From a virus, in IMG/VR virus record IMGVR_UViG_3300046787_000230, positions 1 to 31,923 of that record: a stretch of DNA of 31,923 nt; one strand, 5' to 3'. Of this stretch, positions 14,920 through 22,045 are shown in pieces. Made by a program: the position numbers and the translations under genes. How positions within the stretch are numbered: position 1 is the stretch's first letter; the number at the start of each line of letters is the position of its first letter. The notes beneath the pieces are model-generated. The model saw only the letters and a list, made by a program, of their open reading frames with translations. It did no database searches and was not told where the DNA came from.

Positions 14920-15200
14920 TTAAGGCTCGCTTGGTAACGCTTCTCTGCAAGTAAGTAACCTTCGAGCGGCCACATGTGGTCAATGGCTTTTTCAAAGGCG
15001 TACTTTTCACCAGTCGCTTTGTTGTATTGAGCAGGGTCCACGCATGCACTTGTGCCGAGAATCGTGTGACCGTTCTCGAGCGTGAGCATGCACAGCGTGG
15101 TGGTGGAATCCTTCAGCACCGTGTACTCGGTCTTCTTGATCTTGGCCAACATGCTTTCCATGGTCACGCGTACTGGCAAGGCTTCTTGATTTTCTGTCAT
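14916..15200 (-). CDS. Phage gp49/gp66-family protein (N4 gp49, Sf6 gene 66)
   Basis: A 94-residue protein that fits the Phage_gp49_66 family: 'RVTMESMLAKIKKTEYTVLK', LCMLTLENGHTILGTSACVD, then HMWPLEGYLLAEKRY at the end. The family is common in podovirus and siphovirus early regions. Its biochemical role is unknown to me. It overlaps the small gene before it and the 63-aa gene after it, inside the recombination operon. Confidence 0.85.
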   Translation of the reverse strand: MTENQEALPVRVTMESMLAKIKKTEYTVLKDSTTTLCMLTLENGHTILGTSACVDPAQYNKATGEKYAFEKAIDHMWPLEGYLLAEKRYQASLK

Positions 15201-15325
15201 GGTTTTCTTTCAATGGTGGGCGGCGTATTCGGCCCATCCGAATACTGCTGTAGCTGCCGCCCGTTGTAGGTGAGGTCTACTCGCTGCACTGTGTCGACCT
15301 TCTGGACAAGGACATCCAGTGTCAT
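15197..15325 (-). CDS. Very small protein (42 aa) between DUF669 and gp49/66
   Basis: MTLDVLVQKVDTVQRVDLTY then NGRQLQQYSDGPNTPPTIERKP. The TGA overlaps the next ATG as ATGA. The frame stays open upstream to the DUF669 stop, so GTG at 15328 or a rarer start nearer that stop is possible. No strong ribosome site is seen for the ATG. Coding is supported by the overlap and a natural composition. Function unknown. Confidence 0.55.
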   Translation of the reverse strand: MTLDVLVQKVDTVQRVDLTYNGRQLQQYSDGPNTPPTIERKP

Positions 15326-15354
15326 CACACAGCATCCGCTTTCGACCTCGTCAA

Positions 15355-15885
15355 TTACTTCTTAGCCCAAGGTGGAGATGAGCCTGCGGGTGCCGACGTT
15401 GTTGGCGCGGCGGCCGTGTTTGCTGCTGCCGAGAATGGGCGAGGGGTGGAGCTAGGTGGCACCGCTGCACCACCAGAAGCTGCGCCATCGACAGGCTTAA
15501 AGCCAGCAATTTCATTTTGGTCTTCATACTGTGGGTCATCAGACTTACGAATCTTCACGCGGATTTGAACGGGCTTGTTGTGCAGCTCGACGGTGTCTTG
15601 CATTTGCACGATACCGATTGAATCACACAGCTCGCGCAGCTGTTGCTGAGCGATGGTCTCTGCCTTGGGGTTGGTGTGCTGAATGTTCAGACGCGACCAC
15701 ACTTTGCGACCACGACCTTGGTCAGACAAGATGTCAAAGGTGAGCTTCAATGCTTGGCCGTTACCAGAGTTGAGGGCCACGATGTCGGACTCAGAGACCT
15801 GAGCGATGTACCATCCTGCGGGCAGGAGTTCGTAGTTGTTTTCGCGTTTCTCAACGCTGCCTGTATTGAAATTAAAGCGTGCCAT
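15355..15885 (-). CDS. DUF669 protein, SSB-like partner of Sak4
   Basis: A 176-residue protein starting MARFNFNTGSVEKRENNYEL. Residues 1-130 fit DUF669 (PAGWYIAQV, KLTFDIL, VWSRLNIQHTNPKAETIAQQ, LRELCDSIG), a probable single-strand-DNA-binding fold. The last 45 residues are a flexible Ala/Pro/Ser/Thr tail ending SPPWAKK. DUF669 genes commonly lie beside Sak4-type ATPases, as here, and the pair is thought to promote single-strand annealing. The gene starts 20 bases after the ATPase stop. Confidence 0.8.
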   Translation of the reverse strand: MARFNFNTGSVEKRENNYELLPAGWYIAQVSESDIVALNSGNGQALKLTFDILSDQGRGRKVWSRLNIQHTNPKAETIAQQQLRELCDSIGIVQMQDTVELHNKPVQIRVKIRKSDDPQYEDQNEIAGFKPVDGAASGGAAVPPSSTPRPFSAAANTAAAPTTSAPAGSSPPWAKK

Positions 15886-15905
15886 TTGGGTGTCCTTTCT
15901 AGGGA

Positions 15906-16598
15906 TTAGTTGGCTGAGGTTGATTTGACTTTCGCGGCGATTGCCGATAGGTCGGGGGACTCGAACATCTCAAGACTGCCTGAGCGGTCTTTAGCTTCGT
16001 AGTTATAGTCGCGGCTGGTTTGCAGCCAACGTGTGGGGTTGCCGTCGCCGTCCTTCTCGACGCGAAGGGCGAAGACGAAATCAAAGAAGTAGCCGACGCC
16101 TTGCTTCAACATGTTGCCGGGCATCGCGGGGTAGTACAACATCGCCCCAGTCTGCTCGTCCTTGGCGCGCTCTTGCTTGCAAGAGAACATCACATTGCGT
16201 GCGGGCATGTCGCGGAATGCACGGATCAGATCGGTCATCTTCTCGGCCAATGCACCGTATGCTTGACGCGGATCTTTGGCTGCCTTCTTCTCGTGGTTGA
16301 GCACCACCTCAGCGATCTCGCTGATCGAGTCCAAGCAGATCCATTTGAATGCTTGACCCTCGGGCGTGTTGGCCACAAAGTCATAGGCTTCGTACAGTTG
16401 GTCGAGCGTCTTGACCTCGATCACTGGGATGTCCAAGTGACGCAGTGACAATAGGCCAGATTCGGCGCTGATGATGATGGTGGATTCACCAGTCGTGCCG
16501 CACAGCGTAGTCTTACCTGCGCCAGCTGGACCGTGAACCAAGAACTTCAAGCCGCTGATTTCGGCAGCTTGCTTGGTGGAAGAGAGAACGATTGCCAT
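15906..16598 (-). CDS. Sak4-like RecA-fold ATPase (AAA_24)
   Basis: A 230-residue protein with Walker A GPAGAGKT (23-30) and a Walker-B-type strand 'FKWICLDSISEIAE'. A conserved 'RNVMFSCKQERAKDE' region follows, then 'VFALRVEKDGDG' near the end. Length and order fit the Sak4 branch of phage single-strand annealing proteins, a shortened RecA core. Together with DUF669 and the nuclease/helicase pair downstream it forms a recombination module. Confidence 0.85.
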   Translation of the reverse strand: MAIVLSSTKQAAEISGLKFLVHGPAGAGKTTLCGTTGESTIIISAESGLLSLRHLDIPVIEVKTLDQLYEAYDFVANTPEGQAFKWICLDSISEIAEVVLNHEKKAAKDPRQAYGALAEKMTDLIRAFRDMPARNVMFSCKQERAKDEQTGAMLYYPAMPGNMLKQGVGYFFDFVFALRVEKDGDGNPTRWLQTSRDYNYEAKDRSGSLEMFESPDLSAIAAKVKSTSAN

Positions 16599-16607
16599 TG
16601 TTTTTCC

Positions 16608-16988
16608 TTAGATCATTTCGACTTTGATGGATGGCGCAGCTGGCTTGGACTCAAAGAACTTTGAGACCGTGACCAAGTCATTGCCTTCGAACTTACGCAG
16701 CGCGCTGACGCTGACGTCGGCGCTCCACTTGAATGCTGCCTGCTGTTCAGCAGACAGGTTTTCCCAACCATTTTGCAAAGCCTCGGTGTCGACCTTGCGT
16801 GTGACTTTGTAAGTCACAGTCACCTTTGCGCCAAGCTCAGGGAGCTTCAACGACTCAGTGCCTTCGGCCTTACCTGTCGAGAGTTGGAGGGAGATTTGCT
16901 CGTCAAGCTCGCGGCGCTTAGCCACGGCTGCGTCTTCTTCACGCTTGGCTGCAATGCGTGCAGCAACGAGGTCTTGAATGGTTTTCAT
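16608..16988 (-). CDS. Conserved phage protein, DUF7173-like (126 aa)
   Basis: An N-terminal coiled helix (MKTIQDLVAARIAAKREEDA...) is followed by a beta part with the pattern KVTVTYKVTRKVD and 'KWSADVSVSALRKF', ending KPAAPSIKVEMI. I recall such proteins just upstream of phage recombination ATPases. It is the first gene after the promoter at 17034-17051, with AGAAGGACAC as ribosome site. Function unknown; the DUF number is from memory. Confidence 0.65.
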   Translation of the reverse strand: MKTIQDLVAARIAAKREEDAAVAKRRELDEQISLQLSTGKAEGTESLKLPELGAKVTVTYKVTRKVDTEALQNGWENLSAEQQAAFKWSADVSVSALRKFEGNDLVTVSKFFESKPAAPSIKVEMI

Positions 16989-17033
16989 ATTGTGTCCTTC
17001 TGGAGTGGTTAAAAAACTTGCCGTCTTGCAATC

Positions 17034-17051
17034 ATTGTATCACAGGTGTGA
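17034..17051 (-). promoter_or_regulatory. Leftward operator plus extended -10 promoter
   Basis: On the minus strand TCACA-CC-TGTGA (17051-17040) is followed at once by TACAAT (17039-17034). This copy is identical to the 5916 site. It faces the recombination operon that starts at 16988. No good -35 is present, so it depends on the extended -10. Confidence 0.7.
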
Positions 17052-17282
17052 AACGTCTGGTCCATCTTTTTCTAATTTTTTTTCCCAATATGGGTCAAAA
17101 GAAAATGGCACTTCGTACATGCGTTCCTTGGTGTCTTCTGATACGAACTTCGTGGCGATGGCCATCTCCTTTGGAAACATGGCCAATATCTCAGCGGTCT
17201 CTTGGTTGATTGGGAAGTACAGATCTGAGTAGCGATTACTCACCGCCACACCGCGTTCGACTAGGGCTTTGTAAAGGCTCAT
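17040..17282 (-). CDS. Small hypothetical phage protein (80 aa)
   Basis: Sequence MSLYKALVERGVAVSNRYSD, with 'LYFPINQETAEILAMFP' following. AAAGGGGTGG lies before the ATG, and the start overlaps the previous stop as ATGA. Its last four codons run into the operator at 17040-17051, so repressor binding could also act as a roadblock here. No family recognised. Confidence 0.65.
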   Translation of the reverse strand: MSLYKALVERGVAVSNRYSDLYFPINQETAEILAMFPKEMAIATKFVSEDTKERMYEVPFSFDPYWEKKLEKDGPDVSHL

Positions 17283-17521
17283 GCCGCCACCCCTTTCTCA
17301 AACTTGAACTCGGCGTCGCTCGCCTCCAAGATGAACGCCGCCTCGCGGGCCAATGCTGCGCGTCGTGTGCACGCCGCAGCCTTCTCTTGCTGCTCGGCAG
17401 CAAACTCACGCAGCGATTGGATCGCTGACTTACCACTTGACAAACGCACATCCATCGATGTGGTGCTTGTCTCGATACAAGCGTAGGCCGCTTGTGCGCC
17501 GACGATTACTTTTACTTTCAT
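17279..17521 (-). CDS. Small hypothetical phage protein with Ala-rich helix (80 aa)
   Basis: The start chosen is the ATG at 17521 with AAGGAG seven bases upstream; a GTG at 17524 directly before it is also possible. The N-terminus (MKVKVIVGAQAAYACIET) is a short sheet. The rest is a long helix with 'LREFAAEQQEKAAACTRRA', which could be a coiled coil. Function unknown. Confidence 0.6.
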   Translation of the reverse strand: MKVKVIVGAQAAYACIETSTTSMDVRLSSGKSAIQSLREFAAEQQEKAAACTRRAALAREAAFILEASDAEFKFEKGVAA

Positions 17522-17533
17522 CACTGACTCCTT

Positions 17534-18007
17534 TTATTTAACGTTAATGATCTCGAGTCGACCAGACTTTTTAAGAGCGTTCATCATTTCGACCATGCCA
17601 ACTGGACCAGCAGGCTCGTCGTCTTCGATGGTCCATGGCGCTGCGTCGTAGCCATCCAACTTGTTGACCGCCCAACTAACCAACGCATCTGTGAAAGCTT
17701 TGGATTCACTGGCGTCGTACTCGTCGAACTCGCAGCTTTGGTAGGCCAAGCTGTTGGTGAGTTTGATGATCGCGATCATTGACAAGAGTGGTGCGTCGAC
17801 CCTGTAGACGATCTCGCGTGGAAGGTTGTCTTCTTTGTAGCGAGCGTTGACGCTGTCGTAGTTTGCGCAGAGAAGCATCTCGGCCATCTCCTGCTCCATG
17901 CCTGCAACGCGGCGTGTCATGCCTGCGTATTGGTAGGACAGTCCCATGCGACTAGCCGCACGAACGATGGCGTTGATCTGAGTATTTGAAACGATGAATG
18001 CTGACAT
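17534..18007 (-). CDS. Conserved hypothetical phage/plasmid-type protein (157 aa)
   Basis: Begins MSAFIVSNTQINAIVRAASR and has VNARYKED in the middle, then 'IIKLTNSLAYQSCEFDEYDA'. I recall related proteins in many bacteria and phages that start MSAFIVS and share the NxRY and YQSCE blocks, but no known activity. AGGAGATCATC precedes the ATG. It is the first gene behind the operator-promoter at 18053-18070. Confidence 0.7.
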   Translation of the reverse strand: MSAFIVSNTQINAIVRAASRMGLSYQYAGMTRRVAGMEQEMAEMLLCANYDSVNARYKEDNLPREIVYRVDAPLLSMIAIIKLTNSLAYQSCEFDEYDASESKAFTDALVSWAVNKLDGYDAAPWTIEDDEPAGPVGMVEMMNALKKSGRLEIINVK

Positions 18008-18025
18008 GATGATCTCCTGATGTGT

Positions 18026-18041
18026 CCCAGAATCTGCTGGG
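18026..18041 (-). other. 5' leader hairpin
   Basis: CCCAG-aatctg-CTGGG lies a few bases after the start predicted from the promoter at 18053-18070 and before the ribosome site of the gene at 18007. A hairpin with the same core sits in the leader at 18755-18776. Confidence 0.45.
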
Positions 18042-18052
18042 CCAGTGAAGTT

Positions 18053-18070
18053 ATTGTATCACAGTTGTGA
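18053..18070 (-). promoter_or_regulatory. Leftward operator plus extended -10 promoter
   Basis: Minus strand: TCACA-AC-TGTGA (18070-18059) followed directly by TACAAT (18058-18053). It overlaps the last codons of the upstream small gene. GAATTATTTTTGCA lies 9 bases further upstream and is shared with the 18810 site. Confidence 0.7.
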
Positions 18071-18229
18071 AGGTTGTTGAATTATTTTTGCAACGACTGG
18101 GATGCCATTGCGTGGGCGACAGTCAATTGCAGAACACTTGACTTCGCGCATGTATCGGAAGTCGCAGCCTTGGCAGCCTGCTGTTTGCGATGGGACCATC
18201 TTGTAGTCTGGTACTTGTTGCGAAGTCAT
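18059..18229 (-). CDS. Small Cys-rich protein, possible zinc binding (56 aa)
   Basis: Starts MTSQQVPDYKMVPSQTAGCQ with AGGAGAACGCA before the ATG; the longer reading upstream has no ribosome site. Cysteines in CQGCDFRYMREVKCSAIDC are spaced C-x2-C-x9-C-x4-C and could bind zinc. The end of the gene covers the operator at 18059-18070. Function unknown. Confidence 0.65.
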   Translation of the reverse strand: MTSQQVPDYKMVPSQTAGCQGCDFRYMREVKCSAIDCRPRNGIPVVAKIIQQPSQL

Positions 18230-18242
18230 TGCGTTCTCCTGA

Positions 18243-18542
18243 TTAAAGTGCGGCCATTGCGTCGGCGTACTCAACACCCATGGCGTCGGCCACGAAGTCG
18301 TAGCTGCCTTTGGTCCCTGCCTTGACGTCGTCTCGGCTTGGGATCACGTTGCCGTAGTAGTCACTGGCGCGGGACTTGCCAAGCAAGCAGCATCCAGAGT
18401 TGATGGCTTCCATCATGGTGCGACCGTAGCTGCCTTGTAAGCCCCACATGCCGCTGTTGATTGCGTTTTGGATCGAGGCGTAGTATTCGTCAGCGCCGCA
18501 GTCGTTGGATTCAATGTTGTCGATGTCGTTTAAGTCAAACAT
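18243..18542 (-). CDS. Hypothetical phage protein (99 aa)
   Basis: Starts MFDLNDIDNIESNDCGADEY at 18542 with CAGGAG upstream. The centre is 'MWGLQGSYGRTMMEAINSG', followed by 'VPSRDD'-like polar sequence and a helix 'FVADAMGVEYADAMAAL'. It reads as a soluble acidic protein. No family recognised. Confidence 0.65.
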   Translation of the reverse strand: MFDLNDIDNIESNDCGADEYYASIQNAINSGMWGLQGSYGRTMMEAINSGCCLLGKSRASDYYGNVIPSRDDVKAGTKGSYDFVADAMGVEYADAMAAL

Positions 18543-18555
18543 GGTGTGCTCCTGA

Positions 18556-18735
18556 TTAGATTGCGAGTTCGGGGGTTGCAACGCAGACTTGGTAGCCAGC
18601 TTGCTTGATCAGCTTGAGTGCTTGTGAGGTGAGGGTCTTGGTTCCAGCCAATGCAGCGAAGAATTTTGCTTGCTCGCAGATTGGGTATACGGTTTGAACG
18701 CCGTAAACGTTTTTGACTTCTACTAGGATTTGCAT
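18556..18735 (-). CDS. Small conserved phage protein (59 aa)
   Basis: MQILVEVKNVYGVQTVYPIC then EQAKFFAALAGTKTLTSQAL and a strand ending the protein. This layout (VKNVYG, YPxCE-A, LAGTKTLT) is one I recall from small phage proteins. AAGG lies 11 bases before the ATG. It is the first gene of the unit started by the promoter at 18804-18821. Function unknown. Confidence 0.65.
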   Translation of the reverse strand: MQILVEVKNVYGVQTVYPICEQAKFFAALAGTKTLTSQALKLIKQAGYQVCVATPELAI

Positions 18736-18754
18736 TTTGTGTGTCCTTATGGAG

Positions 18755-18776
18755 CGCCCCAGAACCGCTGGGGGCG
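18755..18776 (-). other. 5' leader hairpin
   Basis: CGCCCCAG-aaccg-CTGGGGGCG, an eight-pair stem with one extra G, lies between the promoter at 18804-18821 and the 59-aa gene. It shares the CCCAGAA...GCTGGG core with the hairpin at 18026-18041. Confidence 0.5.
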
Positions 18777-18803
18777 GGAAGCTTTTTCTGCTTCGTTAAA
18801 CTC

Positions 18804-18821
18804 AGTGTATCACAGTTGTGA
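18804..18821 (-). promoter_or_regulatory. Leftward operator plus extended -10 promoter
   Basis: Minus strand: TCACA-AC-TGTGA (18821-18810) followed directly by TACACT (18809-18804). The palindrome equals that at 18059. GAATTATTTTTGCA lies just upstream, as at 18079. Confidence 0.7.
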
Positions 18822-18860
18822 AGTCATCCAAGAATTATTTTTGCAGGTGTTGTTTTTTAT

Positions 18861-19166
18861 TCACAACACCTCGGCAGCCTTGAGTTTTCCTGTCTCGCCG
18901 TCAAAGGTGAGCATGATCTGATCACCTTGATCTTTGAATTTAGTGAAGCACGATTCAATTGATGCTGACCCATCCATGTCAAATACACCGTAGTAAACGT
19001 GGTCAGGCTTTGGCTCAGGCTTCACGCGAAATTCGAATCGATCTTGCCATAGGAATACATCAGGGCAGTCTTTCCATCGATGCTCACGTGGCGAGCTGTC
19101 ATACCATTGAATCTTTGCGCCATCGGCCCACGCCTTGATGACTTCTGCATGCTTGAGAGGTTTCAT
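18861..19166 (-). CDS. Conserved phage protein (101 aa)
   Basis: Starts MKPLKHAEVIKAWADGAKIQ at 19166 with AAAGGACT upstream. The N-terminal half, through WYDSSPREHRWKDC to FEFRVKPEPKPD, follows a pattern I know from many phage early proteins ('KHAEVIKAWADG ... EFRIKPE'). The C-terminal half has 'YYGVFDMDGSASIESC' and looks like a separate small sheet. Function unknown. Confidence 0.75.
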   Translation of the reverse strand: MKPLKHAEVIKAWADGAKIQWYDSSPREHRWKDCPDVFLWQDRFEFRVKPEPKPDHVYYGVFDMDGSASIESCFTKFKDQGDQIMLTFDGETGKLKAAEVL

Positions 19167-19168
19167 TT

Positions 19169-19333
19169 TTAGTCCTTTGAAATTGGGATGCAGGCATACT
19201 TCTCTCTCATCAGTGTGCCCTCTTGTTTTGGAATGGCCCGCACACACTCGCTTCGTGAGTTGTAGGGGATGGTGTACTGCGGCTCGCAGCTACGCGAGCA
19301 CAGCATGAATACAAGTGCCCACGTCGCTGTCAT
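19169..19333 (-). CDS. Very small protein with hydrophobic N-terminus (54 aa)
   Basis: MTATWALVFMLCSRSCEPQY followed by 'TIPYNSRSECVRAIPKQEG' and CIPISKD at the end. The first 12 residues are hydrophobic and could be a short membrane anchor or export signal, and four cysteines (C12, C16, C31, C48) suggest disulphides outside the cytoplasm. The ATG overlaps the previous stop (ATGA). Function unknown. Confidence 0.55.
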   Translation of the reverse strand: MTATWALVFMLCSRSCEPQYTIPYNSRSECVRAIPKQEGTLMREKYACIPISKD

Positions 19334-19560
19334 ACAACGTCAGTCAGTGTTGGCACTTGCGTTGACTTGGCGATGTGCGTAGTCAGTCGACGAATGCGAT
19401 CTTGGTTGTACTCGACCATGCGAGATGAGTAGTCTTTGGCGGTCTGCATTTGAAGCAACTCACGCTTGGCCTGCTCCAGCTCTGTGAGCGCCATCATCTC
19501 TGCACTGGGCATGCGGAACGATGCCTTGATGAACTCGATTGCTTTGTTGATGAATTTCAT
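19330..19560 (-). CDS. Small helical protein, probable coiled coil (76 aa)
   Basis: Begins MKFINKAIEFIKASFRMPSA and continues as one long charged helix ('ALTELEQAKRELLQMQTA', 'VEYNQDRIRRLTTHIAK'). AAAGGTAAAAA precedes the ATG, which overlaps the Nmad5-like gene's stop. No family recognised. Confidence 0.6.
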   Translation of the reverse strand: MKFINKAIEFIKASFRMPSAEMMALTELEQAKRELLQMQTAKDYSSRMVEYNQDRIRRLTTHIAKSTQVPTLTDVV

Positions 19561-20069
19561 TTTTTACCTTTCGCTGGCCAACCAGCTTTTGTGAAGTCTG
19601 CTACTACGTTTGTTACTGCGGGAAGAGTCCTTGCTGCTTTAGCCTCTTCCTCTGGTAAGTATGCCTTGAACTCTGGCAGTGCATCTTCAAGTTGCTTGCG
19701 TGTTGTGCAGGCATAAGCGACGCCGCGCAGTCGAGTCTCAAGCGTTGACATGTTTTCGTCTTGCTCTTTCTTTTTAACACTCAGCGCTTCAAGCTTGGCC
19801 CATGTCTTCTCATCTCGCTTAATCATGCCGTAACCTGTGGTCACCTTCATGTAGATGTTTCCTATGTGGCGAGGCATTTCAAGGCTGCTTGATTCGAACC
19901 ATCCAGATTCGCCAGCTTTGTCGTAGTCCATCGATGGAAAGTCTTTTGCAAACTTTGCCTTAACAAATTCTCGCGCAAGCTTTTGCGCCTGCTCTTCGTA
20001 ATCTTTTTTGGGCACGTCGTGCATTGCTGCACGAATGAATGCGTCGCGAATAAAGTTTGTGAGTCTCAT
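19557..20069 (-). CDS. Nmad5-like protein (putative nucleotide modification associated)
   Basis: A 170-residue protein: 'MRLTNFIRDAFIRAAMHDVP' at the start, 'YMKVTTGYGMI' in the middle, and 'CTTRKQLEDALPEFKAYLPE' then 'LPAVTNVVADFTKAGWPAKG' at the end. These blocks match the phage family that I recall as Nmad5, named for its occurrence with DNA-modification genes. It lies one gene away from an ABC/GNAT fusion of the kind tied to base modification. AAAGGAAAAACC precedes the ATG. The family name is from memory and no catalytic site is evident. Confidence 0.6.
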   Translation of the reverse strand: MRLTNFIRDAFIRAAMHDVPKKDYEEQAQKLAREFVKAKFAKDFPSMDYDKAGESGWFESSSLEMPRHIGNIYMKVTTGYGMIKRDEKTWAKLEALSVKKKEQDENMSTLETRLRGVAYACTTRKQLEDALPEFKAYLPEEEAKAARTLPAVTNVVADFTKAGWPAKGKK

Positions 20070-20090
20070 GGTTTTTCCTTTGGTGGTTGA

Positions 20091-20363
20091 TTAAATTGGA
20101 CGCCCGACAACGCGGGAGATTAGTTGCAAAGCCTCTGACTGTGCTTGTTGGCGTTGGCCACACAGAGCGAGGGTAAATATGTGGTCAAGCTCTACGCCTG
20201 CAATGTGATCTTCAAAGTCGGCTGATCCTGTTGATGACCCACCGATAACAGAGAACCCTCTGTGTCGTAGGTACTCAACAATCTCGTCATCATCAAAATC
20301 GTCAAGCGATACGGTGAGGTGCTCGGTGTGAGTTGGGACTCTATAACTTGGCTTGTCTATCAT
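20091..20363 (-). CDS. Small acidic phage protein (90 aa)
   Basis: Starts MIDKPSYRVPTHTEHLTVSL and continues 'DDFDDDEIVEYLRHRGFSVI', a pattern I recall from short phage proteins. The C-terminal half is helical. GGAGAAAACAA precedes the ATG, which overlaps the stop of the ABC-GNAT gene. Because it is coupled between that gene and the Nmad5-like gene, it may belong to the same modification pathway. No catalytic motif. Confidence 0.65.
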   Translation of the reverse strand: MIDKPSYRVPTHTEHLTVSLDDFDDDEIVEYLRHRGFSVIGGSSTGSADFEDHIAGVELDHIFTLALCGQRQQAQSEALQLISRVVGRPI

Positions 20364-21415
20364 TTGTTTTCTCCAATAAATTCATGGCTGTAGCACAGAC
20401 GTTGCGCGTGGGCTAATCTGTAGTTGGTGTTGGTCCACTTCTTGTCGCTCTTCGAATCGCTTCGAATCTTTTGGTTCTTGCTCGTTGGCTTCCACAGTGG
20501 TGAGTTGTTGCGATACTCGCCCAAGCGTGATGATGATGACTTGCTAAAGTACCTACCCCCATCAGCCCTCACCATGGCCCCCATAGCGTCCGATATGCGA
20601 ACACCTAGACCTAACCCTTGGAACTCTGGCAGGACCACCGTGCGATGGCCTCTCCACGCGTTCTTGAGCGTACCGCTTGGTAGTGGGATTACGGCAGCAA
20701 ATCCAATTGCTGTTCCGTCCCACTCGACAACCCAACAGCGTGCAGAACGATTGATGTTTCCTGTGAGATAGTGATGCTTGCTGAATAGCGACCATGCCCC
20801 AACGGTAGTCGGTACGAGTTCCAACCTAATAGTCGGTCGCCTTTCCACCCCCCTTGTCGACAGCTTGCCGACAGTGGTATCGAACACCCAATCTGGTTGC
20901 AGCCATTCAACAATGTCGTAGTGGCAGGTGGCGAACACGATGCGCTGCAAGCCCTCCTTGCGAATGTGTCGAGCAGTAGCGTATGAGCATGACTTGGCGA
21001 CGTTGCGATCCACCACCGAAGTAAACTCATCGATCACTGCACCATCGACTAGGCGACGCGCAAGGTCGGCGCGAAACTTCTCACCAGTGGATAGCACTCG
21101 GTACGGCTTCACCCACACAGGCACAGAGTTCAAACCCACTGCACCTAGGCGAGCGATGGCCTCGTCAGAACTTGCAAAGTGCGAGCAGATCGATCGACTG
21201 TTGGACCAACACACGCCCTCCTCTTCGCCAAACTGTTTGAGCAGTGATGACTTACCAGATCCAGATGGACCAACGATCAAACCAATTTGAAAATCTTGTG
21301 GCGCATCTAGCGTAGGCACATCGAACGTGCTGAACCCATCGAACTCAAAATCAAATGAGCGTGCGCACTCAGCAGTGATGTCATCTAACTCGACCTGTGA
21401 CTTCAGTTGCGTCAT
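20360..21415 (-). CDS. ABC-type ATPase fused to a Mom-like GNAT acetyltransferase
   Basis: A 351-residue fusion. The N-terminal half is an ABC ATPase: Walker A GPSGSGKS (49-56), signature-like LSTGEK (108-113), Walker B VIDE (127-130) and H-loop ATCH (H165). The C-terminal half is a GNAT fold: FSKHHYLTG (HHY 214-216), strand 'GTAIGFAAVIPL', then 'RTVVLPEFQGLGLGVRI' with the acetyl-CoA loop QGLGLG (266-271). The HY pair and overall pattern recall Mom of phage Mu, which carbamoylmethylates adenine in DNA. ABC-GNAT fusions of this sort occur in phages. It probably acts in DNA modification or in sensing unmodified DNA; that is inference. Confidence 0.8.
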   Translation of the reverse strand: MTQLKSQVELDDITAECARSFDFEFDGFSTFDVPTLDAPQDFQIGLIVGPSGSGKSSLLKQFGEEEGVCWSNSRSICSHFASSDEAIARLGAVGLNSVPVWVKPYRVLSTGEKFRADLARRLVDGAVIDEFTSVVDRNVAKSCSYATARHIRKEGLQRIVFATCHYDIVEWLQPDWVFDTTVGKLSTRGVERRPTIRLELVPTTVGAWSLFSKHHYLTGNINRSARCWVVEWDGTAIGFAAVIPLPSGTLKNAWRGHRTVVLPEFQGLGLGVRISDAMGAMVRADGGRYFSKSSSSRLGEYRNNSPLWKPTSKNQKIRSDSKSDKKWTNTNYRLAHAQRLCYSHEFIGENK

Positions 21416-21624
21416 GGCTTTGTGACCTTCTCAATGTGGATGACGTGGGTGCTGACGACTGGGGCCTGAGCGACCATCTCGTACACGGCAAGGCGAACAT
21501 TCTGTCGACCCTTGGTAGCCAAGGCGAGCGCGGCCTGCTGCCCATCCTTGAGTGCCTCTTGCACAGAGTCGCGCTCAATAAACTCTCTGTAGCCCTCGCA
21601 CTTGATAACGCATACGGCTTTCAT
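21412..21624 (-). CDS. Small hypothetical phage protein (70 aa)
   Basis: Starts MKAVCVIKCEGYREFIERDS with AAGGGCAATG before the ATG. A central helix with 'QEALKDGQQAALALATKG' is followed by a strand and a polar tail. Both ends overlap neighbours by ATGA. No family recognised. Confidence 0.6.
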   Translation of the reverse strand: MKAVCVIKCEGYREFIERDSVQEALKDGQQAALALATKGRQNVRLAVYEMVAQAPVVSTHVIHIEKVTKP

Positions 21625-21938
21625 TGCATTGCCCTTTCCATTGCTTGGCTCATCAGCATTGAGTACAGCTGACCTTGCGTTGTCAGCACAACGTACTTGG
21701 TGCGTCGATTCTTTCCTTGGTGTTGGTGCGTGACCAAGCCCAACTCGAGCAAGTCTTCAAGCTTGCGGTGCATCGTCGCTGGCGACGCGAGCTGCGGCTG
21801 ATTCATGACCTGAGTCACTGTCAGTGGGTAGCTCATGCCTTCGTGAAGGCAGACCAAGTCAAGTAGGTCGCGTGCCGTCGAGTCGTGAGGCTTTGGTATG
21901 CCAACGGACTCGTTCAAAAATTTGATGTATGCATTCAT
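21621..21938 (-). CDS. Winged-helix regulator (MarR-like)
   Basis: A 105-residue protein with 'TARDLLDLVCLHEGMSYPLT', recognition region 'SPATMHRKLEDLLELGLV' and wing 'HQHQGKNRRTKYVVLT', as in MarR-type and related winged helices. The C-terminal helix (MLMSQAMERAMQ) may mediate dimers. AGAGG precedes the ATG. It probably binds phage or host promoters; the target is unknown. Confidence 0.7.
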   Translation of the reverse strand: MNAYIKFLNESVGIPKPHDSTARDLLDLVCLHEGMSYPLTVTQVMNQPQLASPATMHRKLEDLLELGLVTHQHQGKNRRTKYVVLTTQGQLYSMLMSQAMERAMQ

Positions 21939-22045
21939 AGTGGTGCCTCTGGAAGTTGGTTGCGTTGTTGCGCTTGATAGGCGCGCTCTTGTTTAGATGT
22001 CCACGGCACTGGGCCAGTGGGTGGTGGGAATGGCCATGTCTTCAC
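21935..22045 (-). CDS. Very small Pro/Gln-rich protein (36 aa, GTG start)
   Basis: GTG start at 22045 preceded by AGGAGCGACATC, overlapping the previous stop as GTGA; its own TGA overlaps the next ATG. The peptide runs MKTWPFPPPTGPVPWTSKQE then a Gln-rich helix ending LPEAPL. The ribosome site and both overlaps support it. Function unknown. Confidence 0.6.
   Translation of the reverse strand: MKTWPFPPPTGPVPWTSKQERAYQAQQRNQLPEAPL

Noticed and set aside
11241-17012. Repeated TTTTTAACCA before ribosome sites (about 11246, 11502, 17005)
   Set aside because: Only three short copies, one including a stop codon; probably chance or simple sequence preference between genes.
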